Part shown: positions 1 through 8,543 of the stretch, one piece after another
Layout of the letters: each line of letters opens with the position of its first letter
Position numbering within the stretch: position 1 is the stretch's first letter
From: CAZYTO01 sp964650405
Lineage (GTDB): Bacteria; Acidobacteriota; Thermoanaerobaculia; Gp7-AA8
Assembly (NCBI GenBank): GCA_964650405.1
Contig: CAZYTO010000012.1
Location: forward strand, 1 to 40,011
Reading direction: 5' to 3'
Length of the DNA stretch: 40,011 nucleotides
Made by a program: the position numbers and the translations under genes
The notes under the pieces: model-generated
Database searches by the model: none
What the model was told of the DNA's origin: nothing
Seen by the model: only the letters and a program-made list of their open reading frames with translations

Positions 1-1879
1 AGACACGCAGATCTTCGGTTCCTCGCTCTACCTGACCGGCATGTGGTCGAAGGTGTCGGGCGGCTTCAGCCTGATTCCGAACGGCGGCACCGGCCCGAGC
101 CACAACGCCTTCCGCGACCTCACCGGCGTGTGGCACGGCAGCTTTCTCGAGTACATCACCGACCGTCCGCAGAAGCAGTATGGCTTGGACGGCTCGAAGT
201 TCTTCGACATCGGCTCGATGAACCACGAGCTGAAGTTCGGCTTCGGCTACCGCGACACGCCGGTGACCTCGCTCAGCTCCTGGCCGGGCCAGGACAACGG
301 CTTCGTGCGCTATCGCGCCAGCAGCTACTGCCACAATGCAGGCGCGGACGCCACCGTGCAGTGCGCCCAGGTTCTCCTCTCCCGCGACCGCAACGCCGCA
401 TACGCCCAGAAGTACAACGATGCCTACGTGGGCGACACCATCCTGATGGGCAACCTGACCCTGCAGGCCGGTCTCCGTTACGACATTCAGAAGTCGCGTA
501 ACACCGCGTCGGCTTCGCCGGCCAACCCGATCATCGGCACGCCGCTCACCATCGCCTGCGGTCCCATCGCCATCAACCAGGGCGTGTGCACCAACGGCAG
601 CATCACCACCTCGCTGCCCGCCCTCAGCTTCCCGGGCGACAGCCGCGACCTGAAGTGGAACTCGCTCTCGCCGCGCCTCGGCCTGACCTACGCGCTGGGA
701 GCGGACAAGAAGACGCTGCTTCGCGCCGGCTACAACCGCTACGTCAACCAGATCGGTGCGACCGTGGCCGGTGCCAGCGCTCTCGGCTACATCTCCTACG
801 ACTACTTCACCGCGGACGACAAGAACCTCGACCACATCATCACCCGTGACGAGCTTCTGCGGGCCCGCGTCTTCTACTACGTCGATCCCACCAACCCTGC
901 GTCGACCCAGAGCAGCACGCGTCTCGACTACAACATGAAGCCGACCCACTCGGACGAGTTCATCGTCGGCGCCGAGCGCGAGCTCATGACCGACTTCTCC
1001 GTCGGCATGAACTACACCTACCGCAAGATCAACAACCTCGTGGCCCGCATCGCCGAGAAGACCCAGGGCTCGGGCAACTTCTACACCCGCGCCGACTACG
1101 AGATCGTCGGCCATACGGACACCACGTTCGTCAACGGCAACTACACCGAGCACCTGCCGTCCGTGGCCATCTACGACCTCAAGCCGGGCGTTCCGGCTCC
1201 CACCTTCTTCGTCATCACCAACCGCCCCGACTACTCGCAGAAGTACCAGGGTCTCGAGTTCACGGCCACCAAGCGCCTCTCGCACAACTGGATGCTCCGC
1301 GGCAACGTCTCCTACAACGACTGGACCGAGTCGTGCGGCGCGGCGGCCAACCCTGACCAGACGCCGTTCCTGGGCAACTGCCCGGGCGGCCAGGTCACCG
1401 TTCGCTCGGCCGGTTCCGGCGCCTTCGGCAACGTCTTCATCAGCTCCAAGTGGTCGTTCAATGTGACCGGTCTCTACCAGCTCCCGTGGGACTTCAACGT
1501 CGGCGCCAGCCTCACCGGCCGCCAGGGTTACCCGCGTCCGTTCCAGGAGACCGCCAGCACGGCCTGCCCGTCCGCGACGGACTGCCTGGCCAACACGGGG
1601 ATCACCACGGACAAGGCCGTCGTCATTCAGCCGATCGGAGCCACCCGGTTCGCGAACGTCTACGAGCTCGACCTCCGCGCAGCGAAGGACTTCCGCTTCT
1701 TCAACCGCGTCGGCGTGACTCTGTCGGCCGACCTCTTCAACGTTCCCAACAAGCGCACCGTCCTGCAGCGCAACACCCTGCTCGACATGGCCGCCAACGG
1801 CGGCGTGGGCACGGGTGACCGCATCACCGAGCTGCAGTCGCCGCGCGTGTGGCGCTTCGGCGCGAAGATCACCTTCTAG
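1..1879 (+). CDS. TonB-dependent receptor, Oar-like, C-terminal part (5' end outside window)
   Basis: The reading frame is open from the first bases of the window, so the signal peptide, carboxypeptidase-like domain and plug lie upstream. What remains, about 625 residues, is outer-membrane beta-barrel: alternating aromatic and polar strands, many Asn/Tyr/Gly-rich turns and periodic TYR/NYT strand ends, for example MNYTYRKINN, finishing in AKITF with the terminal Phe expected for BAM-dependent insertion. The layout resembles the large Oar-type receptors that are abundant in Acidobacteriota and Myxococcota. Several Cys pairs lie in predicted extracellular loops (SYCHNAGADATVQC; ESCGAAANP...GNCPGG), probably disulphides. 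The substrate cannot be told from this part. A rho-independent terminator follows directly, so this gene ends its transcription unit. Confidence 0.85.
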   Translation, partial: DTQIFGSSLYLTGMWSKVSGGFSLIPNGGTGPSHNAFRDLTGVWHGSFLEYITDRPQKQYGLDGSKFFDIGSMNHELKFGFGYRDTPVTSLSSWPGQDNGFVRYRASSYCHNAGADATVQCAQVLLSRDRNAAYAQKYNDAYVGDTILMGNLTLQAGLRYDIQKSRNTASASPANPIIGTPLTIACGPIAINQGVCTNGSITTSLPALSFPGDSRDLKWNSLSPRLGLTYALGADKKTLLRAGYNRYVNQIGATVAGASALGYISYDYFTADDKNLDHIITRDELLRARVFYYVDPTNPASTQSSTRLDYNMKPTHSDEFIVGAERELMTDFSVGMNYTYRKINNLVARIAEKTQGSGNFYTRADYEIVGHTDTTFVNGNYTEHLPSVAIYDLKPGVPAPTFFVITNRPDYSQKYQGLEFTATKRLSHNWMLRGNVSYNDWTESCGAAANPDQTPFLGNCPGGQVTVRSAGSGAFGNVFISSKWSFNVTGLYQLPWDFNVGASLTGRQGYPRPFQETASTACPSATDCLANTGITTDKAVVIQPIGATRFANVYELDLRAAKDFRFFNRVGVTLSADLFNVPNKRTVLQRNTLLDMAANGGVGTGDRITELQSPRVWRFGAKITF

Positions 1880-1906
1880 TCCTCTTCCCGACACGCAACA
1901 CAAACG

Positions 1907-1939
1907 AAACCGCCGGGCCTCGCGCCCGGCGGTTTTTTT
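1907..1939 (+). terminator. Rho-independent terminator of the TonB-dependent receptor gene
   Basis: A perfect 12-bp stem (AAACCGCCGGGC pairing with GCCCGGCGGTTT) with a 5-nt loop is followed directly by a T tract. It starts 28 nt after the receptor stop codon and ends 17 nt before the MFS start, so it separates the two transcription units. Confidence 0.9.
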
Positions 1940-1956
1940 GTCCATACTGCGCCGCA

Positions 1957-3162
1957 ATGTCCGTCATGGCCGTCGAACGCAGCGCGTGGCGCGCCCTCTT
2001 CGCCGCGCAGCTCGGCTGGATGCTCGACGCGATGGACTTTCTGCTCTTCACCTACGCCCTCCGCCCCATCCAGCGCGAGTTCGCCCTGAGCGACGGCACC
2101 ATGGGCCTCGTGGCCACCTCCGCGCTCCTGGCCAGCGGTCTGGGCGGCATCCTCTTCGGCCGGCTGGCCGACCGCATCGGCCGCGTGCGGGCCATGACCC
2201 TCAGCATCCTCCTCTACTCCGGCGCCACGGCCGGCCTGGCCACGAGCGGCGCGCTCTGGCAGCTCGTGGCCTGGCGCGTGCTCGTCGGCCTGGGCATGGG
2301 CGGTGAGTGGACCTGCGGCTCCGTCCTCGTCGCCGAGACCTGGCCCGCCGAGCACCGCACCAAGGCCATGGGCCTCATGCAGTCCGGCTGGGCCATCGGA
2401 GCCCTCTTCGCCGCGGCCCTCTCCGCGCTCCTCCTCGAGCCCTTCGGCTGGCGCGTGCTCTTCCTCACCGGAGCCTTGCCGGCCCTGGCCGTCTTCTACA
2501 TCCGGCGCAACGTCGAGGAGCCTCCTCTGTGGCAGCGGCGCGAGCGGACGGCGTCGAGGTGGGGCGAGATGTTCACCGGGTCCTATCTCCCCCGAACCGT
2601 CATCGTCGCCCTCATCTCCAGCTCCGTCCTCATCGCCTACTGGGGCGTCATCACCTGGCTGCCGTCGTTCCTGGCCACTCCGGTGGCCAAAGGCGGCGCC
2701 GGACTGACCCTCACCAAGGGAGCGGAGTGGACGATCCTCCTGCAGGTCGGGGCGTTCTTCGGCTACATCTCCTTCGGCTGGATCGCCGACCGCATCGGCC
2801 GGCGCACGGCCTTCAGCCTCTTCATGCTGGCCTCGACGATCCTCGTCCCCATCTTCGCCCTGAAGGCCCGGACGCCGGCACTGCTCCTCCTCGTCTGTCC
2901 CCTGGTCGGGTTCTTCTGCCACGGCTACTTCTCGATGTTCGGTGCGATGCTGGCGGAGCTCTTTCCCACGCGCATCCGGGCCAGCGCACAGGGCTTCTGC
3001 TACAACGTCGGGCGAATGGCCGCGGCGGCCATGCCCTTCGCCATCGGCGTGGCGGCGGCGAAGTACGGCCTCGGGCCGCTCCTCGCTGCCGACGCCGCGT
3101 TCTTCGCGGTGGGCGGGGGGCTGGTGTGGCTGCTGCCGGAGACGAAAGGAGTGGAGCTGTGA
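1957..3162 (+). CDS. MFS transporter, organic-acid/sugar-acid symporter type
   Basis: A 401-residue inner-membrane protein with about 12 hydrophobic segments. The MFS loop signature appears twice, as GRLADRIGRVRA between TM2 and TM3 and as GWIADRIGRRTA between TM8 and TM9. The N-terminus (WMLDAMDFLLFTYALRPI) and the GMGGEWTCGSVLVAE stretch match the AAHS/sialate-type proton symporters, where the Asp in TM1 helps proton coupling; the exact substrate is unknown. The ATG at 1957 is chosen because it begins just before TM1, whereas the longer frame would run back through the terminator. The stop overlaps the pxpA start (GTGA), so the two are translationally coupled, and a link to uptake of 5-oxoproline or a related acid is a reasonable inference. 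Confidence 0.88.
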   Translation: MSVMAVERSAWRALFAAQLGWMLDAMDFLLFTYALRPIQREFALSDGTMGLVATSALLASGLGGILFGRLADRIGRVRAMTLSILLYSGATAGLATSGALWQLVAWRVLVGLGMGGEWTCGSVLVAETWPAEHRTKAMGLMQSGWAIGALFAAALSALLLEPFGWRVLFLTGALPALAVFYIRRNVEEPPLWQRRERTASRWGEMFTGSYLPRTVIVALISSSVLIAYWGVITWLPSFLATPVAKGGAGLTLTKGAEWTILLQVGAFFGYISFGWIADRIGRRTAFSLFMLASTILVPIFALKARTPALLLLVCPLVGFFCHGYFSMFGAMLAELFPTRIRASAQGFCYNVGRMAAAAMPFAIGVAAAKYGLGPLLAADAAFFAVGGGLVWLLPETKGVEL

Positions 3163-3875
3163 TCGATCTGAGCGCCGACCTCGGAGAAGGCTCGCCCGGG
3201 GAAGAGGAGATCTGGCCCCTCGTCACGAGCGTCAATGTGGCCTGCGGTGGCCACATCGGCGACGCCGAGTCCATGGCCCACGCCGCCCGGCGAGCCCGCG
3301 AGCTGTCCACCCGCCTCGGCGCCCATCCGTCGTATCCCGACCGCGAGAACTTCGGCCGCAAGCCGCTGTCGATGCTCCCTCACGACCTGCGCGCCTCGCT
3401 GGCCGCCCAGATCGGTGCCCTGCGCGACGTGGCCCGCCTCCACGGCGTCGCGCTCCGGCACGTCAAACCGCACGGTGCGCTCTACAACCAGGCCCACCAC
3501 GACGCGGTCTTGGCCGGCGTCATCGTCGACGCCATGCGCGACGTCGACGCCGGGCTGGCCATCGTCTGCCCGGCCCTCTCGCAGATGGCTGACGCCGCCC
3601 GCATGGCCGGAACACCCGTTATCCGCGAAGCCTTCGCCGACCGCCGCTACGAGCCGGACGGCTCGCTCGTGGCCCGCGGCACTCCCGGCGCGCTGCTCTC
3701 GATCGACGAAGCGGCCGAACAGGCCGCCCTGCTTGCGCGCGAGCGCGCCGTCACCGCCCGCAACGGCGCGCGCATCAGCGTCGTCTACGACACCATCTGC
3801 GTCCACGCCGACATGGAAGGCGCCGTTCCGCGGCTGCACGCCATCCGCGAGCAGTTGGCGAACGCCCCGCCGTAA
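3159..3875 (+). CDS. pxpA: 5-oxoprolinase subunit PxpA (LamB/YcsF family)
   Basis: A 238-residue cytosolic protein with the full LamB/YcsF signature: N-terminal DLSADLGEG, then VNVACGGHIGD, LGAHPSYPDRENFGRK, HVKPHGALYN and REAFADRRYEPDGSLVAR, with the conserved Asp, His and Glu residues in place. In characterised bacteria PxpA acts with PxpB and PxpC in ATP-dependent opening of 5-oxoproline to glutamate. Start is GTG at 3159, overlapping the MFS stop as GTGA, with GGAG upstream. No pxpB or pxpC follows: the next 830 bp is repeat array. The partners must therefore be elsewhere, or this protein works differently. Family assignment is firm; the role beside the transporter is inferred. Confidence 0.92.
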   Translation: MIDLSADLGEGSPGEEEIWPLVTSVNVACGGHIGDAESMAHAARRARELSTRLGAHPSYPDRENFGRKPLSMLPHDLRASLAAQIGALRDVARLHGVALRHVKPHGALYNQAHHDAVLAGVIVDAMRDVDAGLAIVCPALSQMADAARMAGTPVIREAFADRRYEPDGSLVARGTPGALLSIDEAAEQAALLARERAVTARNGARISVVYDTICVHADMEGAVPRLHAIREQLANAPP

Positions 3876-3967
3876 GGCGGGCGGCTGTGCCGTGTGTGAC
3901 GGCGCGGTCACAGCGTCCTCGCGCCAAGGCGGAGCTGCCACGGGTGACCGAGACGGTGCGGAGCTCC

Positions 3968-4800
3968 GAAATGGAGATGGCGAGGACCAGGTCAAGGGTC
4001 CGCACCCGCCGCTCTGAACACGCGACCCTTTACATCAAGGGTCCGGACCCTTAGACGCGCAGACGCGAGGGTTGGGGTAAGGGTCGTGACCATCGAGGGT
4101 AAGGGTCTCGACCCTTCCACGCTGACAAGAGAGGGTTGGCGTAAGGGTCCGGATCTCCGAAATGGAGATCGCGAGGGTTGGGGGTAAGGGTCACGACCCT
4201 TGGGCATAAGGGTCTCGATCTCCGAAATGGAGGTCGCGAGGGTTGGGTGTAAGGGTCGCGACCCTTGGGTACAAGGGTCTCGATCTCTGAAATGGAGGTC
4301 GCGAGGGTTGGGCGTAAGGGTCGCGAGGGTCAGGTGAAGGGTCGCCATCTCCGAAACAAGGGTCGAGGGGGATTCGGTCAAGGGTCGCGACGAAAAGGGG
4401 AAGGGTCGCGAGCTCAAAAACGGAGATCGCGACGTCCGAATGAAGGGTCGCGGAGCTCGCGGGAAGGGTCACGAGCTCAAGAACGGAGATCGCGACGGTC
4501 GTGGCAAGGGTCCGTATCTCCGAGGTGAGGGTCGCGACGGTCGCGTGAAGGGTCGCGACGGTCGCGTGAAGGGTCCGTATCTCCGAAGCGAGGGTCGCGA
4601 CGGTCGCGTGAAGGGTCGCGACGGTCGTGGCAAGGGTCCGCATCTCCGAAGCGAGGGTCGCGAGAGTCGCGTCGAGAGTCGCGACGGTCAGGTCAAGGGT
4701 CACGATCTCCAGGACCGAGATCGAGAGAGTCGCGTCGAGGGTCGCGACGGTCAGGTCAAGGGTCACGATCTCCAGGACGGAGCTTGAGAGGGTCGGGTCA
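3968..4800. repeat. Long palindromic and tandem repeat array between pxpA and the cytochrome gene
   Basis: The gap between 3875 and 4908 holds no convincing gene. From about 3968 it is built on the core AAGGGTC. The left half has four 16-nt palindromes AAGGGTCNNGACCCTT at 4037, 4101, 4186 and 4251. The right half (about 4440-4800) is a degenerate tandem array with a period near 21 nt, such as AAGGGTCGCGACGGTCGCGTG. Because 21 is a multiple of three, several frames stay open and give artificial heptad peptides on both strands. None has a ribosome binding site or a varied sequence, so I read them as non-coding. Confidence 0.8.
4152..4326. repeat. 65-bp tandem repeat, two full copies and a partial third
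   Basis: Units begin at 4152, 4217 and 4282, exactly 65 bp apart. Each starts with a small hairpin (GATCTCC, GAAAT loop, GGAGRTC), continues through GCGAGGGTTGGG and ends with the AAGGGTC palindrome. The third unit diverges after about 4326, where the 21-nt pattern takes over. Differences between units are single-base substitutions, which suggests fairly recent duplication. Confidence 0.8.
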
Positions 4801-4907
4801 AGGCAGCTCCACGATGCTTTCCTCCGTAGATGTAGAACTGTTCCTTCAAACACCTCCGGCGCGCTAACATGGCCCCGAGAATCCCAACCGAAATCGGAGG
4901 GCCGTCC

Positions 4908-7619
4908 ATGCGCAACGTTCTTGCCGCGTTTCTGCTCTGTCTCTCGGTAACCGTTCAGGCTGCCGCTCCGATCAAACAGTGCCCGGACGCCAAAGAGAAT
5001 CCCCTCCCGCTCCCGTCCACCATCAAGCCGGAGAACTTGGCCGCGTACGAGAAGCAGATCTACGACTTTCTCGACCGTGCCGAGTACGCCAATCTCGGCT
5101 GGTGCGTCGACAAGGGCTACCGCGACACCGGCCCGTACCTCAACAAGCTCTCGTACGGCACGCACAAGTCCGTCCTTATCTATTACTCCCCGGGCGTGAT
5201 CGAGTGGTTGACCGGCCAGGTCAAGACCATTCCCGACCGCTCCATGATCGTCAAGGTGCAGTTCGAGCCCCCGGCCGCCCGCTACCAGAACGCCCCGCCC
5301 GACTCGAAGTCGAAGGACTGGACGGTCATGATCCGCGACTCCCACGGCTCGCACGACGGCTGGTTCTGGGGTGAGTTCTTCACCGGCATGGCCTTCGACG
5401 ACCACCAATATCCCTTTGCCTATCCGAACGCCGGGTTCGGTCTCTACTGTCTCCGCTGCCACTCCTCGGCGGCCCATGAGCTGACGTTCTCTTCGCTGGT
5501 GAACATCAAGGGCTTCCCCGGGAACCCCCTGACGTTCCGCGTCGACGACAGTTGGCGTATGCCGGAGCCCAAGCCGATGCACAAGCACTTCGTCGGACAC
5601 GCTCCCGCCGAGCAGGAGACCCCGGCCCTGCCGCCCGTCGAGGAATCGAACGAGGAGTTCCTGCGCACCTTCCCGCAGCTCGCTCCCGTCCCGACCGAGG
5701 CCGTGCAGCACATCCCGAACGAGACGTGGGACTTCGTCGTGCCGCCGCCGAACGGGGTCCAGCTCTTTCTCACATCGACGCAGTGCCAGGGCTGCCACAG
5801 CGGCGCCATCTTCCCGTTCGGGCCGACCATGTACCTGCCGCTGGCCGTGCTGCCCGGCACGCCCGCCAAAGGGGTCAACGTCTCAGAGTACACCGAGTGG
5901 CGCTGGTCGCCCATGGGACTGGGCGGACGCGATCCGGTCTTCTACGCCCAGCTCGACAGCGAGCTCTCGTACCTCCGCACCGTGAAGCCCGAACCCACCA
6001 GCCAGTCGTTGCAGCAGACCGTCAACGACACCTGCTTCCGCTGCCACGGCGTCCTCGGCAAACGGCAGATGGAGGTCGATCATCCCGGCAGCCACTTCGA
6101 CGACAAGATCCCCTTTGAGACCACGGGCCCGAATTCGCAGTTCGCAGCTCTGGCGCGTGACGGCGTCAGTTGCATGTCGTGCCATCACATCGAGCGCACG
6201 AACACCCCGCCGGGCCAGAACGAGCTGCAGTACTTCCTGGCCCACTCCACCACGGGCCTCTTTCCCACCGGCAAGGCCGAGCAGATCTTCGGTCCGTTCG
6301 AGGACAAGGAGATCGTCACCCTGCCCATGAACCACTCCCTCAATTCCGATCCGAAATTCAACGACTACATGAAGAGCTCGCGGCTCTGCGGCACGTGCCA
6401 CACCATCGACCTGCCGGTCGTCGACAGGCCGCCCATCGAGCCGGTCTCGCCGAAGTCGGAATTCGAGATCGAGCAGGCCACGTACCTGGAGTGGCTGAAC
6501 AGCGACTACCAGAACGAGCTCGGGAAGGGCGGCGCCACCCCGAAGTCGTGCCAGGACTGCCACATGCCCGGCAGCATCAAGAACGACTCACTGAAGGTCA
6601 ACGTGCCGCAGGTGCAAACGCGCATCGCCATCATCCAGGACGACTCGTACCCGGCCGCGGAGCACACCCTTCCCACGAACGACATCACCGTGCGCTATCG
6701 CGAGAAGGGTTTCGTCCGCCACGAGCTGCTGGGCATGAATGACTTCCTCCTCGAGATGTTCAGCCAGTTCGACGACGTCCTCGGCGTGCGCAAGACCGAC
6801 TACATGACCGGGGCCGCCGACGTCCTGCCCAACGTCCAGTCCAACCTCATCCAGCAGGCGCGGACGGGGACGGCGAAGGTCTCCGTGGTCATGAAGGAAG
6901 CCGCCGCCTGCGGCCTCGTCGCTGACGTGACCGTGGAGAACCTGACCGGGCATCGCCTGCCCAGCGGCGTCGGTTTCCGCCGGGCCTTCCTCGAAGTCGA
7001 CGCCGTGCAGAACGTCGACGGCCGCGAGCGCGTGGTCTGGTCGTCCGGACACACGAACGACGTCGGGGTCATCGTCGACGCCGACGGCAAGCCCCTGCCG
7101 ACGGAGTTCTTCGCCGGCGGGAAGTTCGAAGAGCACCACGAGACCATCGACTCGCAGAGCCAGGTCCAGATCTACCAGGAGCTGACCACCGACGCGGACG
7201 GCCAGTTCACCACCAGCTTCATCCGCCGCGACCACGAAGTGAAGGACAACCGCCTCCTCCCGCACGGCTACACGCCCGAGGGTCCCGACCCGGCCTCGCT
7301 CACGGGCCGCTGGCTCGAAGCAACGCGTCCCAAGGGCGCCGCCGCCAAGGACCCCGACTACCAGAACAAGCTCGGCCGGGACACGACCCGCTACTGCATC
7401 ACCCTTCCGGCGGGTGTCGATCCCAAGAGCGTCGTCGTCCGGGCCACCCTTTGGTACCAGTCCATCCCGCCGTTCTATCTGAAAGACCGCTTCACCATCG
7501 GCATCGGCGATGCCACCAAACGCCTCTACTTCATCACCTCGAACCTCGACCTCGAAGAGACGGAGATGGAGGACTGGAAGATCATGATCGCCGAGGCGGA
7601 GGAGAAGATGCGGCCGTGA
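4908..7619 (+). CDS. Secreted six-haem cytochrome c family protein
   Basis: A 903-residue protein with a clear signal peptide (MRNVLAAFLLCLSVTVQAAA), so periplasmic or exported. Six CxxCH c-type haem motifs are visible: CLRCH near residue 180, CQGCH near 293, CFRCH near 375, CMSCH near 422, CGTCH near 495 and CQDCH near 548. The first 180 residues and the last 350 carry none; the C-terminal part looks beta-rich. ATG at 4908 is chosen for the GGAGG box at 4896-4900 and the signal peptide; the longer frame would start before this box. No redox partner is adjacent, so substrate and electron route are unknown. It could be an oxidoreductase or an electron-transfer scaffold. Confidence 0.85.
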   Translation: MRNVLAAFLLCLSVTVQAAAPIKQCPDAKENPLPLPSTIKPENLAAYEKQIYDFLDRAEYANLGWCVDKGYRDTGPYLNKLSYGTHKSVLIYYSPGVIEWLTGQVKTIPDRSMIVKVQFEPPAARYQNAPPDSKSKDWTVMIRDSHGSHDGWFWGEFFTGMAFDDHQYPFAYPNAGFGLYCLRCHSSAAHELTFSSLVNIKGFPGNPLTFRVDDSWRMPEPKPMHKHFVGHAPAEQETPALPPVEESNEEFLRTFPQLAPVPTEAVQHIPNETWDFVVPPPNGVQLFLTSTQCQGCHSGAIFPFGPTMYLPLAVLPGTPAKGVNVSEYTEWRWSPMGLGGRDPVFYAQLDSELSYLRTVKPEPTSQSLQQTVNDTCFRCHGVLGKRQMEVDHPGSHFDDKIPFETTGPNSQFAALARDGVSCMSCHHIERTNTPPGQNELQYFLAHSTTGLFPTGKAEQIFGPFEDKEIVTLPMNHSLNSDPKFNDYMKSSRLCGTCHTIDLPVVDRPPIEPVSPKSEFEIEQATYLEWLNSDYQNELGKGGATPKSCQDCHMPGSIKNDSLKVNVPQVQTRIAIIQDDSYPAAEHTLPTNDITVRYREKGFVRHELLGMNDFLLEMFSQFDDVLGVRKTDYMTGAADVLPNVQSNLIQQARTGTAKVSVVMKEAAACGLVADVTVENLTGHRLPSGVGFRRAFLEVDAVQNVDGRERVVWSSGHTNDVGVIVDADGKPLPTEFFAGGKFEEHHETIDSQSQVQIYQELTTDADGQFTTSFIRRDHEVKDNRLLPHGYTPEGPDPASLTGRWLEATRPKGAAAKDPDYQNKLGRDTTRYCITLPAGVDPKSVVVRATLWYQSIPPFYLKDRFTIGIGDATKRLYFITSNLDLEETEMEDWKIMIAEAEEKMRP

Positions 7620-7668
7620 CGCGGTGGGGGGACGGGCGCCCAGGTTTTCGACTATCCTGAAACACGCG

Positions 7669-8235
7669 ATGACGACGCCTGTTCATGCGCGGCACCATTA
7701 CACGTACGAGGAGTACCTCGCCTACGAGCGTGACAGCGCGCTGAAGCACGAATTCGATGCCGGCGAGATCATCGCGATGGCGGGAGGGTCTCTGAGGCAC
7801 AGCGCCCTCTGCTTCCGAATCGGTGCCGCAATCGAGAGCACCCGTCCGCCGGGGTGCACCGGGTTCCAGTCGGACATGCGCCTCCGCGTGCTCGCAACCG
7901 GCAGGGCTACGTACCCCGACGTCTCGATGGTCTGCGGCCCGATCGAGCTCGATGACGCGGACCGCAGCGGCACAACGATCACCAATCCGATCCTGCTCGT
8001 CGAAGTCCTCTCTCCATCCACCGAGGAGATCGATCGGAGCAGCAAGTTGCGGGACTACCAGCGCATCCCATCGTTGCTGGAGTACGTCCTCGTCAGCCAG
8101 GAGCCACGGGTCGAGATCTACTGCCGTCAGCCGTCGGGCCTGTGGGAGTACCTCGATGTGCGGGAAGGCGCCGTGACGCTCGCTTCTGGTCCGACATTGG
8201 ATCTGGCGATGCTGTATCAGGGTCTGCCTCGCTGA
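7669..8235 (+). CDS. Uma2 family endonuclease (copy 1)
   Basis: A 188-residue protein of the Uma2/DUF820 family, a PD-(D/E)XK restriction-endonuclease-like fold. It has the family start HYTYEEYLAYERDSALKHEF and AGGSLRH. The catalytic core is the Asp of TYPDVSMVCG (about residue 84) and the Glu of LLVEVLSPST (about 112), followed by the family motif DYQRIPSLLEYVLVSQ. ATG at 7669 gives the usual length. The biological role of Uma2 proteins is unknown. This copy and the one at 19444 are the same length and very similar over most of their length. Confidence 0.88.
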   Translation: MTTPVHARHHYTYEEYLAYERDSALKHEFDAGEIIAMAGGSLRHSALCFRIGAAIESTRPPGCTGFQSDMRLRVLATGRATYPDVSMVCGPIELDDADRSGTTITNPILLVEVLSPSTEEIDRSSKLRDYQRIPSLLEYVLVSQEPRVEIYCRQPSGLWEYLDVREGAVTLASGPTLDLAMLYQGLPR

Positions 8236-8270
8236 GATCGAACAGACGTTGGCGGTTGGTTGCAGGAGGA

Positions 8271-8481
8271 AGCCCCTCACCCCGCCGCGCCGCTGACTGC
8301 TCATCAACGACTCGATCGTGGCGGTGCGCGCGTCGCAGCGACCCTCTCCCGTGGGGAGAGGGTGTTTCGGAGCTGCGCCGATTCATGCCCGGCGGGAGAG
8401 GGTCGGCTCTGGAGCGCGCAATCCAGCGTGGAGTGAATCAGCTCCGAGGCATTCAGCGCGGAGGAGCCGGGGTGAGGGGTC
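8271..8481. repeat. MITE-like palindromic element
   Basis: The element is bounded by a perfect 11-bp inverted repeat, CCCCTCACCCC at 8273-8283 and GGGGTGAGGGG at 8469-8479. Inside is a second hairpin, ACCCTCTCCC (8341-8350) with GGGAGAGGGT (8354-8363), and a further GGGAGAGGGTC at about 8392. It fills most of the 308-bp gap between the Uma2 gene and the Calx-beta gene. No transposase or credible frame is present, so it is probably a non-autonomous repeat present elsewhere in the genome. Confidence 0.6.
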
Positions 8482-8543
8482 TCCCCAACGTAGACGCACT
8501 CTTGAGGAAGCTGTACTAAGCTGACTCCTTCCGGAGGATCATC

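Noticed and set aside
2307..3875. A 522-codon frame that would join the MFS region to PxpA
   Set aside because: Its first part is the MFS gene read in another frame; the real PxpA start is at 3159.
4265..4787. Forward frames of GRDGRVK-type repeats
   Set aside because: No ribosome binding site, no sequence variety beyond the DNA repeat, and they end when the repeat ends.
3968..4800. CRISPR array
   Set aside because: There are no constant repeats with unique spacers of even length, and no cas genes; the units are degenerate and contiguous.
4191..5798. A 535-codon reverse frame with heptad-like ATLHATV repeats
   Set aside because: It is antisense to the cytochrome gene on one side and made of 21-nt-period repeat on the other; the heptads are a product of the repeat length.
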